Source of the DNA: Lumbricus terrestris
Lineage: Eukaryota > Annelida > Clitellata > Crassiclitellata > Lumbricidae
NCBI GenBank assembly: GCA_949752735.1
Contig: OX457040.1
Span: 6,864,597 to 6,928,596 of the forward strand
DNA length: 64,000 bases
Direction: 5' to 3'
Positions 34,225 through 46,092 of this stretch are shown here, piece by piece (the first letter of the stretch is position 1; each line of letters begins with the position of its first letter). The position numbers were made by a program, and so were the translations under genes. The notes beneath the pieces were generated by a model that was not told the DNA's origin, made no database searches, and worked only from the letters and a program-made list of their open reading frames with translations.

Positions 34225-34440
34225 TCCAATGTAGACGCACATATCTAGGTTTAATGTAGACGTACATCTGGATGTTCAGTGCAGACGTACATTAAGAGGT
34301 TCAATGTAAACGTACATTGACGAACTCAATGCAGACATACATTTGCATGCTCAATGTATACACAAGTTTTTATGATGAAAATAGACTACATTTTCAGGTT
34401 CAATGAAGATGTAAATTGCCAGGTTCAATCGTTGTGAATT
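34225..34440. repeat. 29-bp minisatellite of the host module
   Basis: Units of the form TTCAATGTAGACGTACATTT plus about nine variable bases start near 34226, 34252, 34280, 34309, 34338 and 34367. The core AATGTAGACGTACATT is nearly palindromic. Confidence 0.8.
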
Positions 34441-34514
34441 TTCGCGCATGTCTAAGAAGTAGGCTACTCGGTAATTTGGAATTCGTTTGGTATGTCAATA
34501 ACGTCATTCAGAAA

Positions 34515-34900
34515 GTTTCGATAATGTTCAAACAAGCGCAATCTTCTACATTATTTGACGATGTCTCGTAGCTGCTACCGTCGTTACTGCCAAAATCACC
34601 CAAATCAATCACTATGTCAGACTATTTATAGGGTCAATGTGGCCAACATTTACAGATTTAACATAGTTTTTTAAAGTGTACGTTCATTTTCAGGCTCAAT
34701 GAGGTCAGCAGGTGGATAAATGCGAAGCACACTGCGTCCGATAAATTAATATAGCATATGCTGAAGCTTTTTTAAGGTGTCCAAAAATACTCCCTTCCGC
34801 ACGATTGAATGACATATCAATGTCGCCATTGCCGTTGACGTTTGTTACACCTTAGGCCTACTTTCACACCAGGATGATCAATTTACAGGATCAATGGGGC
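34515..34900. repeat. Two decayed host-module copies
   Basis: CTTCTACATTATTTGACGA with TGTCTCGTAGCTGCTACCG (34545-34585), and TTTAAGGTGTCCAAAAATAC with GACATATCAATGTCGCCATT (34770-34825). The second ends where the LINE fragment begins. Confidence 0.6.
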
Positions 34901-34904
34901 CAAC

Positions 34905-35700
34905 ATTTCCAGCCTCATATTGTTCTCATATTCATAGATGGAGAAGAATTAGAACAAGTCAAGGAATTTGCGTATCTCGGCAGTACGATTACGGAAGATG
35001 CTAGATGCCACAGAGAAATACAACGAAGGATTGTATTAGGAAAAGATGCATTTGAAAAGAGGAAAGAGCTACTGAGAAGAGGAATCAATAAGGAGCTGAA
35101 AAAGAAAATGATAAAAACCTTAGTATGGAGTGTGATGTTATATGGATCAGAGACATGGACTATGCGAATGGAAGACATCAAGAGAATTGAGGCATTTGAA
35201 ATGTGGTTATGGAGAAGGATAGAAAGAATCAGCTGGAGGGATCATATCAGCAATGAGGAGGTATTGAGAAGAGTCGGAGAAAAGAGAGCGATGATACACA
35301 CAATTAGAGAAAGACAAAGAAGATGGATCGGGCACACACTCAGAGGAGACTCGATGCTGCGAACAATCATAGAGGGGAAAATGGATGGAAAAAGAACGAG
35401 AGGCAGACCAAGACAAAAACTGTTAGACTGGATGATGAAAGAGGGCTACCAGAAGCTGAAAATGAAAGCGCAGAACAGAGAAGATTGGAGACGTCAAACA
35501 TTCGAACCTGCCTAAGGGCAGAGCACGAAAAGAAGAATTGTTCTCCAGCATTAACAGGCTCAAAGTGGACTTATTATATAGGTGTTCACTGGAGCTTAAT
35601 AAAATATTATAGAGTGCGACTTTTCTATGAGACTTTTCTATAACGCTTACATGTATAATGACAGCGCTATATAAGTCACCACATAAGACAAGGATAGAGT
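34905..35700 (+). pseudogene. RTE/'craniofacial'-type LINE, RT C-terminal part
   Basis: The open frame from about 34915 to TAA 35513-35515 encodes IDGEELEQVKEFAYLGSTI, then KTLVWSVMLYGSETWTMR, EAFEMWLWRRIERISWRDHI, NEEVLRRVGEKRAMIHTI and GKRTRGRPRQKLLDWMM. This is the conserved C-terminal RT/thumb tail of endonuclease-RT LINEs of the RTE-like group. About 200 residues are uninterrupted, so it is fairly young. The endonuclease and RT catalytic FxDD region are missing through 5' truncation. The 3' region continues to an A-rich stretch near 35730. The apparent N-terminus (MINLQDQ) is host module, not protein. Confidence 0.8.
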
Positions 35701-36031
35701 CAGAATAGAACACAATTGAATGGAATATAAAAAAATAAAAGAAAATAGACTAGACAGCATACGATTAGATTAAATTAGTTTTTCTCCGGTTGACTTGAAG
35801 GCAGGGTAATGGTGCGGTATTTACAAAGCGCAATGAATCCTTGGACGATGCGTGACCAGCTTTCGAGCAACTAAAACCAGGACTTTTTAACATGCAGTAC
35901 TGTTGTACACAAGATGTGCAGTTCTAAATGAATTTGTGCAGTTGTAAAAGCACATCTGTACAGTTATAACTTGCAAAAAAGTCGTTGTCCTCCGATTGGA
36001 AGGAATTTACCATGGATGAAATGAAAGGAAA
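35700..36031. repeat. Host-module segment, left of the MITE
   Basis: TTGGACGATGCGTGACCAGC and GAGCAACTAAAACCA parallel 46960-46990. The part from 35895 parallels the empty site at 34040. Confidence 0.5.
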
Positions 36032-36453
36032 GGGGCCGTCCATAAAGTACGTCACGCTCCAGGAGGGGGAGGGGGTGTAAGAAAGTGTGACAGTTTGTGA
36101 CATGGGGAGTGGGGGTAAGGCCACACATTTATTTTTAAATTCTTTTATATATTTTTTTTCTTAGTACCTAAAATCCGACCCGGCCCGGCCAGGCGTGTCT
36201 AAAACCCGGCCTGGCGGGATAAAAGTTGATTTCCCGTCACTATCAAAGCGTTTAGGGACACACGTCACTATCAGAGGGATTAGGGATAGTATCCTAGGGT
36301 TTAGAGGGTTAGGTAAATGGTTATGTTTAAAAAAAAATTGTTCGAAAGTGTGACGTACTTTAGTGGGCGTCCGATATTTGTGACAGTTTGTGACAGGGAA
36401 AGGTGGGGTCAATAATGGCCAAAAATAGTGTGACGTACTTTATGAACGGCCCC
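36032..36453. mobile_element. MITE with TIR GGGGCCGTYCATAAAGTACG, 3-bp TSD
   Basis: The left end GGGGCCGTCCATAAAGTACG and the inverted right end GGGGCCGTTCATAAAGTACG match at 19 of 20 positions, then both continue TCAC. AAA lies on both sides. Comparison with the empty paralogue at 34040-34222 shows AAA duplicated on insertion. TIRs starting GGGG with a 3-bp duplication fit PIF/Harbinger or a relative. It has no coding capacity, and internal GTGTGACAGTTTGTGACA repeats lie near both ends. Confidence 0.8.
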
Positions 36454-36817
36454 AAAGAAGGGGTTTTGCGGTTCTAAAAATTCCTTAAAAACAGCCCTGA
36501 CTAAAACCATTGAGACCCCGTGCACCCTTCTTTCAATGCATCTTCAATATCATGCAGTGTTGTACTGCGTAAATTTCCGCGTGAAATTCTGTCCCAGCCG
36601 TACTCCCCGTAATCATATTCAGTTCGACATGAACCAACGGTCTCTCAATGTAATTTATTATTGCCACGTCATCGAATCACAGCGTGGATAGTCGAAGAAT
36701 GCATTCGGCTTGCTGCATGGAACACTCCTCCCGACCATGCATGCATGTATGTATGTATGTATGCATATGTGTATGTATCTATGTATGCATGTATGTATGC
36801 ATCTATGTATGTGTGTA
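36454..36817. repeat. Host-module segment with (ATGT)n run
   Basis: 36500-36720 (GTACTGCGTAAATTTCCGCG, CAGTTCGACATGAACCA, GAATGCATTCGGCTTGC) parallels 47020-47210. An ATGT/ATGC microsatellite occupies 36740-36812. Confidence 0.7.
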
Positions 36818-39330
36818 AAATGCACGAGTCTCGATACATTCAAATCGCAATTTCCTTATTATTTCACGACATCTCGTGGTGGCTGCCAGGGCTGTTGACA
36901 CTACCCTGCCCTTACTCACTCACATGGGTTGGACGGTTTACAGGTTGACAATGATCGAATCTTACAACAGATGGCGTTGTCTAGGATTCTGTGACTTCCG
37001 GAGATTTGTTTGAGTTTGAGAAAATTTGTGGTCGATGATTTTGAGAATGGAAAACATTCCTAAGGAGGATTTTCTGTAAGATCGAAGTAGAACTTATTAG
37101 TTTCGCAGATTCAAACAATAGCAGTTGCGACGAAATGCGTCATTTAAAATAGAGTAATTTAGTAGCATTTTGCAGGTGTTCAATAAAGCGCTGCTTCAAC
37201 GCTATTTCACAACCAGTGCTTAATCTAGTCCTCGGATTTCTGTGATAGAAGTTGGGTAGCGAAGAAATCAAACAAACGTCTGGAGGAAAAACGCCGAGGG
37301 GAAGTTGAAAAGGTTTACGGAAGGAGATACTCCCACGACCATGTATAAAATGCACGAGGTCTCGGGACATTCAAATCGCAATTCCCTTATTATTTGACGA
37401 CATCTCGTGGTGGCTGCCAGGGCTGTTGACACTACCCTGCCCTTACTCACTCACATGGGTTGGACGGTTTACAGGTTGACAATGATCGAATCTTACAACA
37501 GATGGCGTTGTCTAGGATTCTGTGACTTCCGGAGATTTGTTTGAGTTTGAGAAAATTTGTGGTCGATGATTTTGAGAATGGAAAACATTCCTAAGGAGGA
37601 TTTTCTGTAAGATCGAAGTAGAAATTATTAGTTTCGCAGATTCAAACAATAGCAGTTGCGACGAAATGCGTCATTTAAAATAGAGTAATTTAGTAGCATT
37701 TTGCAGGTGTTCAATAAAGCGCTGCTTCAACGCTATTTCACAACCAGTGCTTAATCTAGTCCTCGGATTTCTGTGATAGAAGTTGGGTAGCGAAGAAATC
37801 AAACAAACGTCTGGAGGAAAAACGCCGAGGGGAAGTTGAAAAGGTTTACGGAAGGAGATACTCCCACGACCATGTATAAAATGCACGAGGTCTCGGGACA
37901 TTCAAATCGCAATTCCCTTATTATTTGACGACATCTCGTGGTGGCTGCCAGGGCTGTTGACACTACCCTGCCCTTACTCACTCACATGGGTTGGACGGTT
38001 TACAGGTTGACAATGATCGAATCTTACAACAGATGGCGTTGTCTAGGATTCTGTGACTTCCGGAGATTTGTTTGAGTTTGAGAAAATTTGTGGTCGATGA
38101 TTTTGAGAATGGAAAACATTCCTAAGGAGGATTTTCTGTAAGATCGAAGTAGAAATTATTAGTTTCGCAGATTCAAACAATAGCAGTTGCGACGAAATGC
38201 GTCATTTAAAATAGAGTAATTTAGTAGCATTTTGCAGGTGTTCAATAAAGCGCTGCTTCAACGCTATTTCACAACCAGTGCTTAATCTAGTCCTCGGATT
38301 TCTGTGATAGAAGTTGGGTAGCGAAGAAATCAAACAAACGTCTGGAGGAAAAACGCCGAGGGGAAGTTGAAAAGGTTTACGGAAGGAGATACTCCCACGA
38401 CCATGTATAAAATGCACGAGGTCTCGGGACATTCAAATCGCAATTTCCTTATTATTTCACGACATCTCGTGGTGGCTGCCAGGGCTGTTGACACTACCCT
38501 GCCCTTACTCACTCACATGGGTTGGACGGTTTACAGGTTGACAATGATCGAATCTTACAACAGATGGCGTTGTCTAGGATTGTGTGACTTCCGGAGATTT
38601 GTTTGAGTTTGAGAAAATTTGTGGTAGATGATTTTGAGAATGGAAAACATTCCTAAGGAGGATTTTCTGTAAGATCGAAGTAGAAATTATTAGTTTCGCA
38701 GATTCAAACAATAGCAGTTGCGACGAAATGCGTCATTTAAAATAGAGTAATTTAGTAGCATTTTGCAGGTGTTCAATAAAGCGCTGCTTCAACGCTATTT
38801 CACAACCAGTGCTTAATCTAGTCCTCGGATTTCTGTGATAGAAGTTGGGTAGCGAAGAAATCAAACAAACGTCTGGAGGAAAAACGCCGAGGGGAAGTTG
38901 AAAAGGTTTACGGAAGGAGATACTCCCACGACCATGTATAAAATGCACGAGGTCTCGGGACATTCAAATCGCAATTCCCTTATTATTTCACGACATCTCG
39001 TGGTGGCTGCCAGGGCTGTTGACGCTATCCTGTCCTTACTCACTCACATGGTTTGGACGGTTTACAGGCTGACAATGACCGAATCTTGCAACAGATGGCG
39101 TTGTCTAGGTCTCTAGGATTCTGTGACTTCCGGAGATTTGTTTGAGTTTGAGAAAATTTGCGGTCGATGATGTTGAGAATGGAAAATATTCCTATGTAAG
39201 AATTAATTTCTATAAGATCGAAGTAGAAGTAATTCCATCAATCCAAACAATAGCAGTTGCGACGAAATGCGTCATTTAAAATAGAGTAATTTAATAGCAA
39301 TTTGCAGGTGTCCAATAAAGCGCTGCTGCA
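36818..39330. repeat. 531-bp tandem array, about 4.7 copies
   Basis: AAAATGCACGAG marks unit starts at about 36818, 37349, 37880, 38411 and 38942; the repeat period is 531 bp. The first four units are nearly identical, and the last diverges after about 39180. Each unit contains, in order, GACATCTCGTGGTGGCTGCC, TTACTCACTCACATGG, TGTGACTTCCGGAGATTTG, GAGAATGGAAAACATTCC, GCAGGTGTTCAATAAAGCGC and ACGCCGAGGGGAAGTTG. Short frames repeat identically once per unit (for example 76 codons on the - strand). They are not recognised, and their conservation is explained by the recent duplication. Confidence 0.97.
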
Positions 39331-39339
39331 ACGGTCGAT

Positions 39340-39985
39340 GATGTCGAGGTGCAATGTAGACGCGCATCTGCATGTACAATGTACACGTATATTTCCAGTT
39401 GCATTTGCAGTTTCAATATGGACGTTACATTAACAGGTTCAATGTAGGTGTGTATTTCTAGGCACAACGAGGAGCAAATTTCTGTATTTTATTGGATCAT
39501 TATTATCAGCGGATCAATTCCAATTGAATTTATGACCTTAATTTTCTCCGAATTGTTTGGAACATGTTTCTGACAAATACACTCAGCCGATGATGTCGTC
39601 GAACATCCTCTCACTTTCGGAGACTTTCTGGAGTGAGAAGTTTGAGGCAGAGAATGTTGAGAATGGAGACGAGCCCCAGATGAAAATTTAATTCAAGTTT
39701 GACTTTACCTAATTATAGGCGTGTCGATCAAAACGATTTTAGTAGATAGATGATGAAACGCTCATATCCCAGTCTAATTATTTTTGAAGTCTTACCATTT
39801 AATATAACATTAGTGAAAAGCGTATCGAAGGTGTCCAAAATTAGCGCTATCCGTAACACTCTCCGGTGATTCACGACCCAGCGTGACTGCAATTTGATCA
39901 CTGATCTTACTCACTCACTGGCTGTAGGACGATTTGCAGGTTGAACGCGACTGATATTAGCAGGTTCAAAGGAGACGTAGTCTAC
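39340..39985. repeat. 29-bp units, dispersed block copy 3, module copy
   Basis: 39345-39455 has TGCAATGTAGACGCGCAT-type units. 39468-39770 is the block with CAGCGGATCAATTCCAATTG and ACTCAGCCGATGA. 39820-39980 has ATCGAAGGTGTCCAAAATTA and CACTGGCTGTAGGACGATTTGCAGG (the latter split here as CACTGGCTGTAGG and ACGATTTGCAGG). The hAT-like element 2 interrupts after GACGTAGTCTACTTCTACA. Confidence 0.65.
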
Positions 39986-40639
39986 TTCTACACAGTGGCG
40001 GCGCCAGGGGGGGGCTGGAGGGGGCTAAGCCCCCCCTAAATGCGGCTCAGCCCCCCCCAAAGCAAAATGCGGAAAATGTCTATAACGGCTTATTTCGTAA
40101 TAAGAAAACTAGACAATGATCAATGGCATCGAAATCTACTTTGAGAATGAAGTTAGCGACTTCATTTCTTGGCCTCAGTCTATGAAAACGGGTGACAAGT
40201 TTGCACCCTTACCTTTTTGATCATACAACGGGACAGGGTTGTCAAAATTGTCCAAGAAACAACATGGCTCTTAGACACCTCGTTTCAGATTGAAACCGTT
40301 TTATAAGTATTAGACGTATAGACATATCGAAATTGCCTAGTCCTTCAAAAAGTGGTGCAAAGCTGTATTTTCTGTTGATTTTACGCATAGTTCACAATAT
40401 TAATCATCGTCACAAAAGAATGTACAGGGTTTTCTCCCTCCTGCAATCAACTATATAATCATAGCGTAGATGCTTGCGCCAGAGGCGTCGTCAGAGGGCT
40501 AGGGGTTATAGCCTCTAAATGCGGCTCAGCCCCCCAAAGCAAAAAGCAGAAAATATCCATTACGGCTTATTTCGTAATAAGAAAGCTAGACAATGGTCAA
40601 TGGCATCGAAATCAACTAAATATACAATATTATACATAT

Positions 40640-40945
40640 TTTTTTATTAAGTTGCATAGGTCATTTAATTCGTTGCATAGCAAATGCTACAAATTTAGTG
40701 AACCAGTTTTGTTACATTTAGTAGCTGCCCTCTGTAAACCGTTTCTTCTTTGTGAAATGGAAGCTGTCAGCCCTACCAAAAGTGAGCTGAACTCTTTAGA
40801 GTACACTTACAGCTCTGCAGTGTGTAAATTTTTTAAAGTCTCCCATAGTAGTGTTGCATCTGTACTGCACATCATGCATGAAAATAATATTACAGACTGC
40901 TGGTTATCCAGAAGATTGCGTTTTATCCAGAAATGCCTTTGACAC
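40640..40945 (+). pseudogene. LINE RT C-terminal fragment inside hAT-like element 2
   Basis: The frame 40652-40942 encodes SFNSLHSKCYKFSEPVLLHL, then LCKPFLLCEMEAVSPTKSEL and YTYSSAVCKFFKV. This matches the pattern of the post-RT region of non-LTR elements (LP.l.Yg.E...l.ksel..Ld...n..f.kiF). It is short, lacks catalytic motifs and ends at a stop in AT-rich DNA. Confidence 0.5.
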
Positions 40946-41268
40946 AACAATTATGTAGTTGTCAGATTTGCGTCATGTTTCTCTTACACACCTCAATTGT
41001 GTGCGATCTTGTTATTTTCGGTATAATAATTACTATATTCTAGTTGTGTATACCACCCACTGTCTGGGAATGTAGGCCTACGTTGGATATAATGGTCAAC
41101 TAAGAAGTAAAACATTTGTGTTCAGATAATTATATATATATATTATATACATAAAATAATTGTGTGCATATATTTAAGCATGCATATTTTTTTATTAAGG
41201 AAACTTAAACTGTTTTCTGTCATTAGCAATATGCAGGCAGACAATTATAATAGTGTCCTGTGAATGCT

Positions 41269-42200
41269 GTTGGACACCTTTTATTGTGATTTATTTTTAT
41301 TTGGGATTATTTTAATTGAATGTCCAGGGTAACGGGCTCTGTTGTCATAGACCCTGGTCAAATCGGATCCATCCATTATTGTGATTACTTTTTTATTGTA
41401 AAATTTCTGAGTATTAATACTGTGTTGGACACCTTTATTGTGATAACTTGCAAGTCGAGTCCGTGTCCATAGTTGACTTTTTATACGATAATACTGAATT
41501 GCACACCATTTTATTGTAGAATTTCAGAATATTAGTAATGTGTTGGACACCTTAATTTATTGTGATAACTTGGAACCCGAGTCCGTGTCCATGGTCGACT
41601 TTTTATACGAAAATACTGAATTGCACACCATTTTATTGTAAATTTTTTGAATATTAATGCTGTGTTGGACATCTTTTTTTGTGACAATTTGGATTTCGAG
41701 TCTGTGTCCATGGTTGACTTTTTATACGATAATACTGAATTGCACACCATTGTATTGTGGAATTTCTGAATATTAATTCGCTGTTGGACACCTTTATTGT
41801 GATTTATTTTTATTTGTGATTATTTCAATTGAATGTCCAGGGTAACGGCCTCTGTTGTCATAGACCCTGGTAAAATCGGATCCATCCATTATTGTGATTA
41901 CTTTTTATTCTAAAATTTCTGAGTATTAATACTGTGTTGGACACCTTTATTGGGATAACTTAGAACTCGATCCGTGTCGATGGCCGGCTTTTTATAAGAT
42001 AATACTGAATTGCACACCATTTTATTATAAAATTTCTGAATATTAATGCTGTGTTGGACACCTTTTATTGTGAAAATTAGGATCTCGAGTCTGTGTCCAT
42101 GGTTGACTTTTTATACGATAATACTGAATTGCACACCATTGTATTGTGGAATTTCTGAATATTAATACGCTGTTGGACACCTCTTATGGTGATAATTTAG
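41269..42200. repeat. Satellite of about 119-bp units in 514-bp higher-order repeats
   Basis: GTTGGACACC (or GTTGGACATC) recurs at 41269, 41425, 41543, 41662, 41783, 41936, 42053 and 42172. Spacings are 156, 118, 119, 121, then 153, 117 and 119. Two higher-order blocks of about 514 bp are therefore visible. Each longer first unit contains the dispersed hairpin repeat in inverted orientation (41324-41357; 41837-41870). Other unit words are GTCCGTGTCCATGG, CTTTTTATACGATAATACTG and AATTGCACACCATTTTATTG. Confidence 0.9.
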
Positions 42201-43263
42201 AACTCTAGTCAACATGGTTTTTGAGTGCTTGCATATCGGTATGTCAAAGACAATAGGGACTTTACATTACCTCACTGTCTGCACCACATAGCTACTCGGG
42301 CTACTGTGTGCACACGCACTGTATATACTGTATCGCCTTTGCTCAGCTCGGTCACCAACTCGGCTCAGATGACTGAAATTTCGGGGTATGGTACAGCGCG
42401 GGCACGGCATAGACATTTAGCGGACGCGTTTGAGGACCTCCCATTCTCTTTTGCTACCTAAGTTGGACACCATTGTTTATGATAATTCGGAACTTAATCT
42501 AGGATTGCGGCCGGATACACCAAAAATCAAAAACCTCAACAATTATTGCTGACTTCGTTTAAATAACCCACTCAATCTCCAACTACATCTTGCAATATGG
42601 AGCGCGTTTGTGCCAGTGCACAATTTCTTGTAAAACCATTGGTCGGAATTTGTGCTTCGTTCATGCATTCGGCACTCGCAGCTTCGCGCGATTGCAATAT
42701 GACCGCCCTGGGAAGAAAATGTTCTAGTTGCGTCTCTGGGAGGGAGGAAGGCTTGGGGCTTCAGCCCCCCCAAACCTGAAATCCTGGCGCCGCCACTGCT
42801 TCTACAGATTCAATGCAGACGATCATTTAAAAATTAAGAGAATGAACATCGTTAAACACCTTCACAAGAGCGTCCAATGAAGCTATATTAAATCTTCTTT
42901 CGCATTTTTGATCACACACAACCTTGACATAATTTAACACGCAAATTTACGCTAACATTGAATGTAGGCCTATCAGTAAATAAGTCTTCGTTAAATCTGG
43001 AACGGTGAAGTCTCCATCAAGACTTTAAATCTGCGTCCACAGTCAACCTTTGATTCCATACGTCTTCTCTTAACACAAATTCATTATAGAGCAGTGCTGT
43101 CCAATCTTTTTAGTACCACGGGCCGCAAAGGCAAGATTTTTGAAGCCGAGGGCCGCAACAGTAAAATACAAAAAATTGATATACATGAATTAACATTGAA
43201 GCGAGTATTGAAATTTAATATGGAATGATTGTAACCCATCTAGCAATCTATAATCTATAGCTA

Positions 43264-43389
43264 TCTGTTATGAAATTTATATACCGCCGGTTCAAGATAA
43301 CTATCCAGAGATGCTCATCCCGACCCAGGAATGGCCAAAGAGGAATGTCTCGAGAAGTTTATCGAAAGAGTTCGACGAGTCCCACAGGA
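43264..43389 (-). mobile_element. LINE 3'-end remnant
   Basis: GAAATTTATATACCGCCGGT, then TCAAGATAACTATCCAGAGA and TGCTCATCCCGACCCA, follow in order the inverted L2/CR1-like 3' end at 24920-24985. Confidence 0.55.
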
Positions 43390-43397
43390 ATAATAGG

Positions 43398-43744
43398 CAG
43401 TGGCGGCGCCAGGATTTCAGTTTGGGGGGGCTAAATTTGCGGGAGAAAATTAATTTTGTCCGTTTTCGGTCGCAAAATTTCTTACGTCTGACGACCTTTT
43501 TAAAGTCATTTTTTCGAAATCTTGGGAAACGGTCTTTTTTCCATCCGACAAACTGTCTGTCAAACCTCATGCGTATCTTTACGTTTAATTGGAGGGGGGC
43601 TAAAGGGGTTAATCGTGCAAATATTTCATTTCTACATGGGGGAAAATGGATTGCCTTTTTTAAGAGGACTTAGCCCCCTAGCGCCGCTACTGATAATTAT
43701 CAGTAGCGGCGCTAGGGGGCTAAGTCCCCTTAAAAAGGCAGATT
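43398..43744. mobile_element. Small hAT-like element fused head-to-head to a second terminus
   Basis: CAGTGGCGGCGCCAGG at 43398 (same terminus as element 2) and an inverted CAGTAGCGGCGCTAGG ending at 43692 bound a 295-bp unit. ATAATTAT (43693-43700) follows, then a second inverted terminus CAGTAGCGGCGCTAGGGGGC from 43701. ATAATAGG occurs at 43390-43397 and again at 43745-43752, flanking the whole composite as a perfect 8-bp duplication. Confidence 0.75.
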
Positions 43745-44639
43745 ATAATAGGCCTACTTATGTAGACTACACAAACCACGATTGTCATTCTTCACAATAG
43801 TTGAGCACCAAAATGTGCAAGGCAAAGGTGGCGTTTATCCCTGCCTCGCACTCAGTTTTGTCGCCCATGGCAGCACAGTTTGGAATGACTCAGTTCTTCA
43901 GTATACGTCGCCCAATCAATTTTTCTGGCTAAGATTCACTTCATGATTAAAGCGAATTTCCATCTTCCTTCTCTGACTTTCATAAAAAAATCGTCGAAGC
44001 CAGAGTCAAAACATCGACGTTCGTCATCCCTGGTCCCTGGGTCTCTTATCGATGGGTTCTTTTTAATCCTTAAGAAATAGAAGTAGACTATCTCTCGAAA
44101 GGAATGGTCGCAGTCACTTGCAGACATGTTGGAACTCTGTGCAGATCTCAGGAACTGACTAAAAGTTAACGGTTTGGGGCGGTTTGCTAAGTGAGTTTAG
44201 TTGAGTACAGTAATGGGAGTTGTTAAAACCAGAAGTCGTGGGTCAATCTCCAGATAGACTACTGGAACCTGACCCTAGGAAGAAAAGAAGAGAGTAATTT
44301 TAGTTTCGGATTGGCCTTCCTGATAGCATTCCAAATCGGCAACTGTCAAAAGTCAATAAAAAACAAAAGCTCAAGTCGACCAGTGACTTTACCCTTTGCT
44401 TCATTTTACACAATTAAAGTGCAAAAATTTGGTGAACCCCGGCGGGCCACTTGAAATCATCTCGCGGGCCGCACGTTGGACAGCACTGGCTTAGATCGAC
44501 ATACCTAGAATAGACATGGTCATTGGACAAACCTGAACTTCCTCTGAGGCTGGTTTCCAGTCTCAACATTCTGTACAATGTTCTTTTATTCAATAATCCG
44601 ATTGACAGACCGCAACCGGTTATAGTACAATTAGTACAT

Positions 44640-45528
<889 letters not shown>

Positions 45529-45662
45529 GTCACCTTAATCGACCACCATGTACCACTGTCTACAAGGTCAACACGACCAGCACGACAGCTTCAATTATTT
45601 TATAGTTACAGTTTCAACGTATAGGCCTAAGCTTACGTTCATTTTCAGGCTCAATGTGTACA
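45529..45662. repeat. Host-module fragment
   Basis: CACCTTAATCGACCACCATGTA and TTCATTTTCAGGCTCAATG (the first broken as CACCTTAATCGACC and ACCATGTA) parallel 25871-25975 and 34605-34700. The interval ends at the MITE target site. Confidence 0.6.
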
Positions 45663-45670
45663 CAAAAGGG

Positions 45671-46084
45671 CGAGGATGCCACTCTTGATTTTGAAAAAAG
45701 TTAGATCCGGTCGAAAAAGGCAATAAAAGGCTAGATTGACGATTTCCCTGTAAAATACATGGATTTTTCAATTTTTCTGGCTTGAAATTTCTGACGACTT
45801 TTTTAGTCGTCCGATGGTTAAAATCTGCTCTCTTTTCTTCCAGAAAAGATATCTGATGACCTACTTTTTTAGTCTTTCTCTCCAAAATTTATAATTTGTT
45901 GGTCCAAATTCACAAAATTTTTGATTTTTTCACGTCTTTTATGCATTTTCACTTTAAGCAAATAAATTATTATGTAAAAAGTCGAAAAAACCGCTGTGAG
46001 AAAAAAGCTAGACCCTGACCAAAAACGCCTAGAAACCTAGACAAGACCGAAAAATCCTGGGAAAAGCTATGAGTGGCATCTTTG
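45671..46084. mobile_element. hAT-type MITE, GATGCCACTC ends, 414 bp
   Basis: CGAGGATGCCACTC at the left and inverted CAAAGATGCCACTC at the right. Flanks CAAAAGGG (45663-45670) and CAAATGAG (46085-46092) agree at 6 of 8 positions, a plausible old target duplication. It contains the perfect dyad GACGACTTTTTTAGTCGTC (45793-45811). A rearranged copy lies inverted at 47512-48346. Confidence 0.65.
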
Positions 46085-46092
46085 CAAATGAG

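Larger units (their letters stand above)
39993..42798. mobile_element. hAT-like element 2, 2.81 kb, perfect 8-bp TSD
   Basis: Identical 16-bp termini CAGTGGCGGCGCCAGG face inward at 39993 and 42798, flanked by CTTCTACA at 39985-39992 and 42799-42806 (perfect). Behind the left end stand G/C blocks (GGGGGGGCTGG, AAGCCCCCCCT). A second, degenerate copy of that left region starts near 40488 (GCGCCAGAGGCGTCG...). The interior carries a LINE RT fragment and a satellite. No transposase is found, so it needs a transposase in trans. Confidence 0.9.
43092..44488. mobile_element. hAT-like element 3 (CAGTGCTGTCCAA ends), 1.4 kb
   Basis: The left end CAGTGCTGTCCAATC and the inverted right end CAGTGCTGTCCAACG share 13 bp. 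Just inside both ends stands a GGGCCGC word (CACGGGCCGCAAAGG at left; GTGCGGCCCGCGAG inverted at right). CAGTG-type termini fit hAT. The flanks TTATAGAG and GCTTAGAT agree at only four positions, so the duplication has decayed or one end is shifted. Nested inside are a LINE tail and a smaller hAT-like element. Confidence 0.7.

Noticed and set aside
36750..36815. Separate gene suggested by Met-Tyr-rich frames
   Set aside because: An ATGT/ATGC microsatellite next to the 531-bp array.
37140..38963. Identical 76- and 60-codon proteins repeated every 531 bp
   Set aside because: Their identity follows from recent tandem duplication. There are no motifs, no start context and no conservation in decayed module copies.
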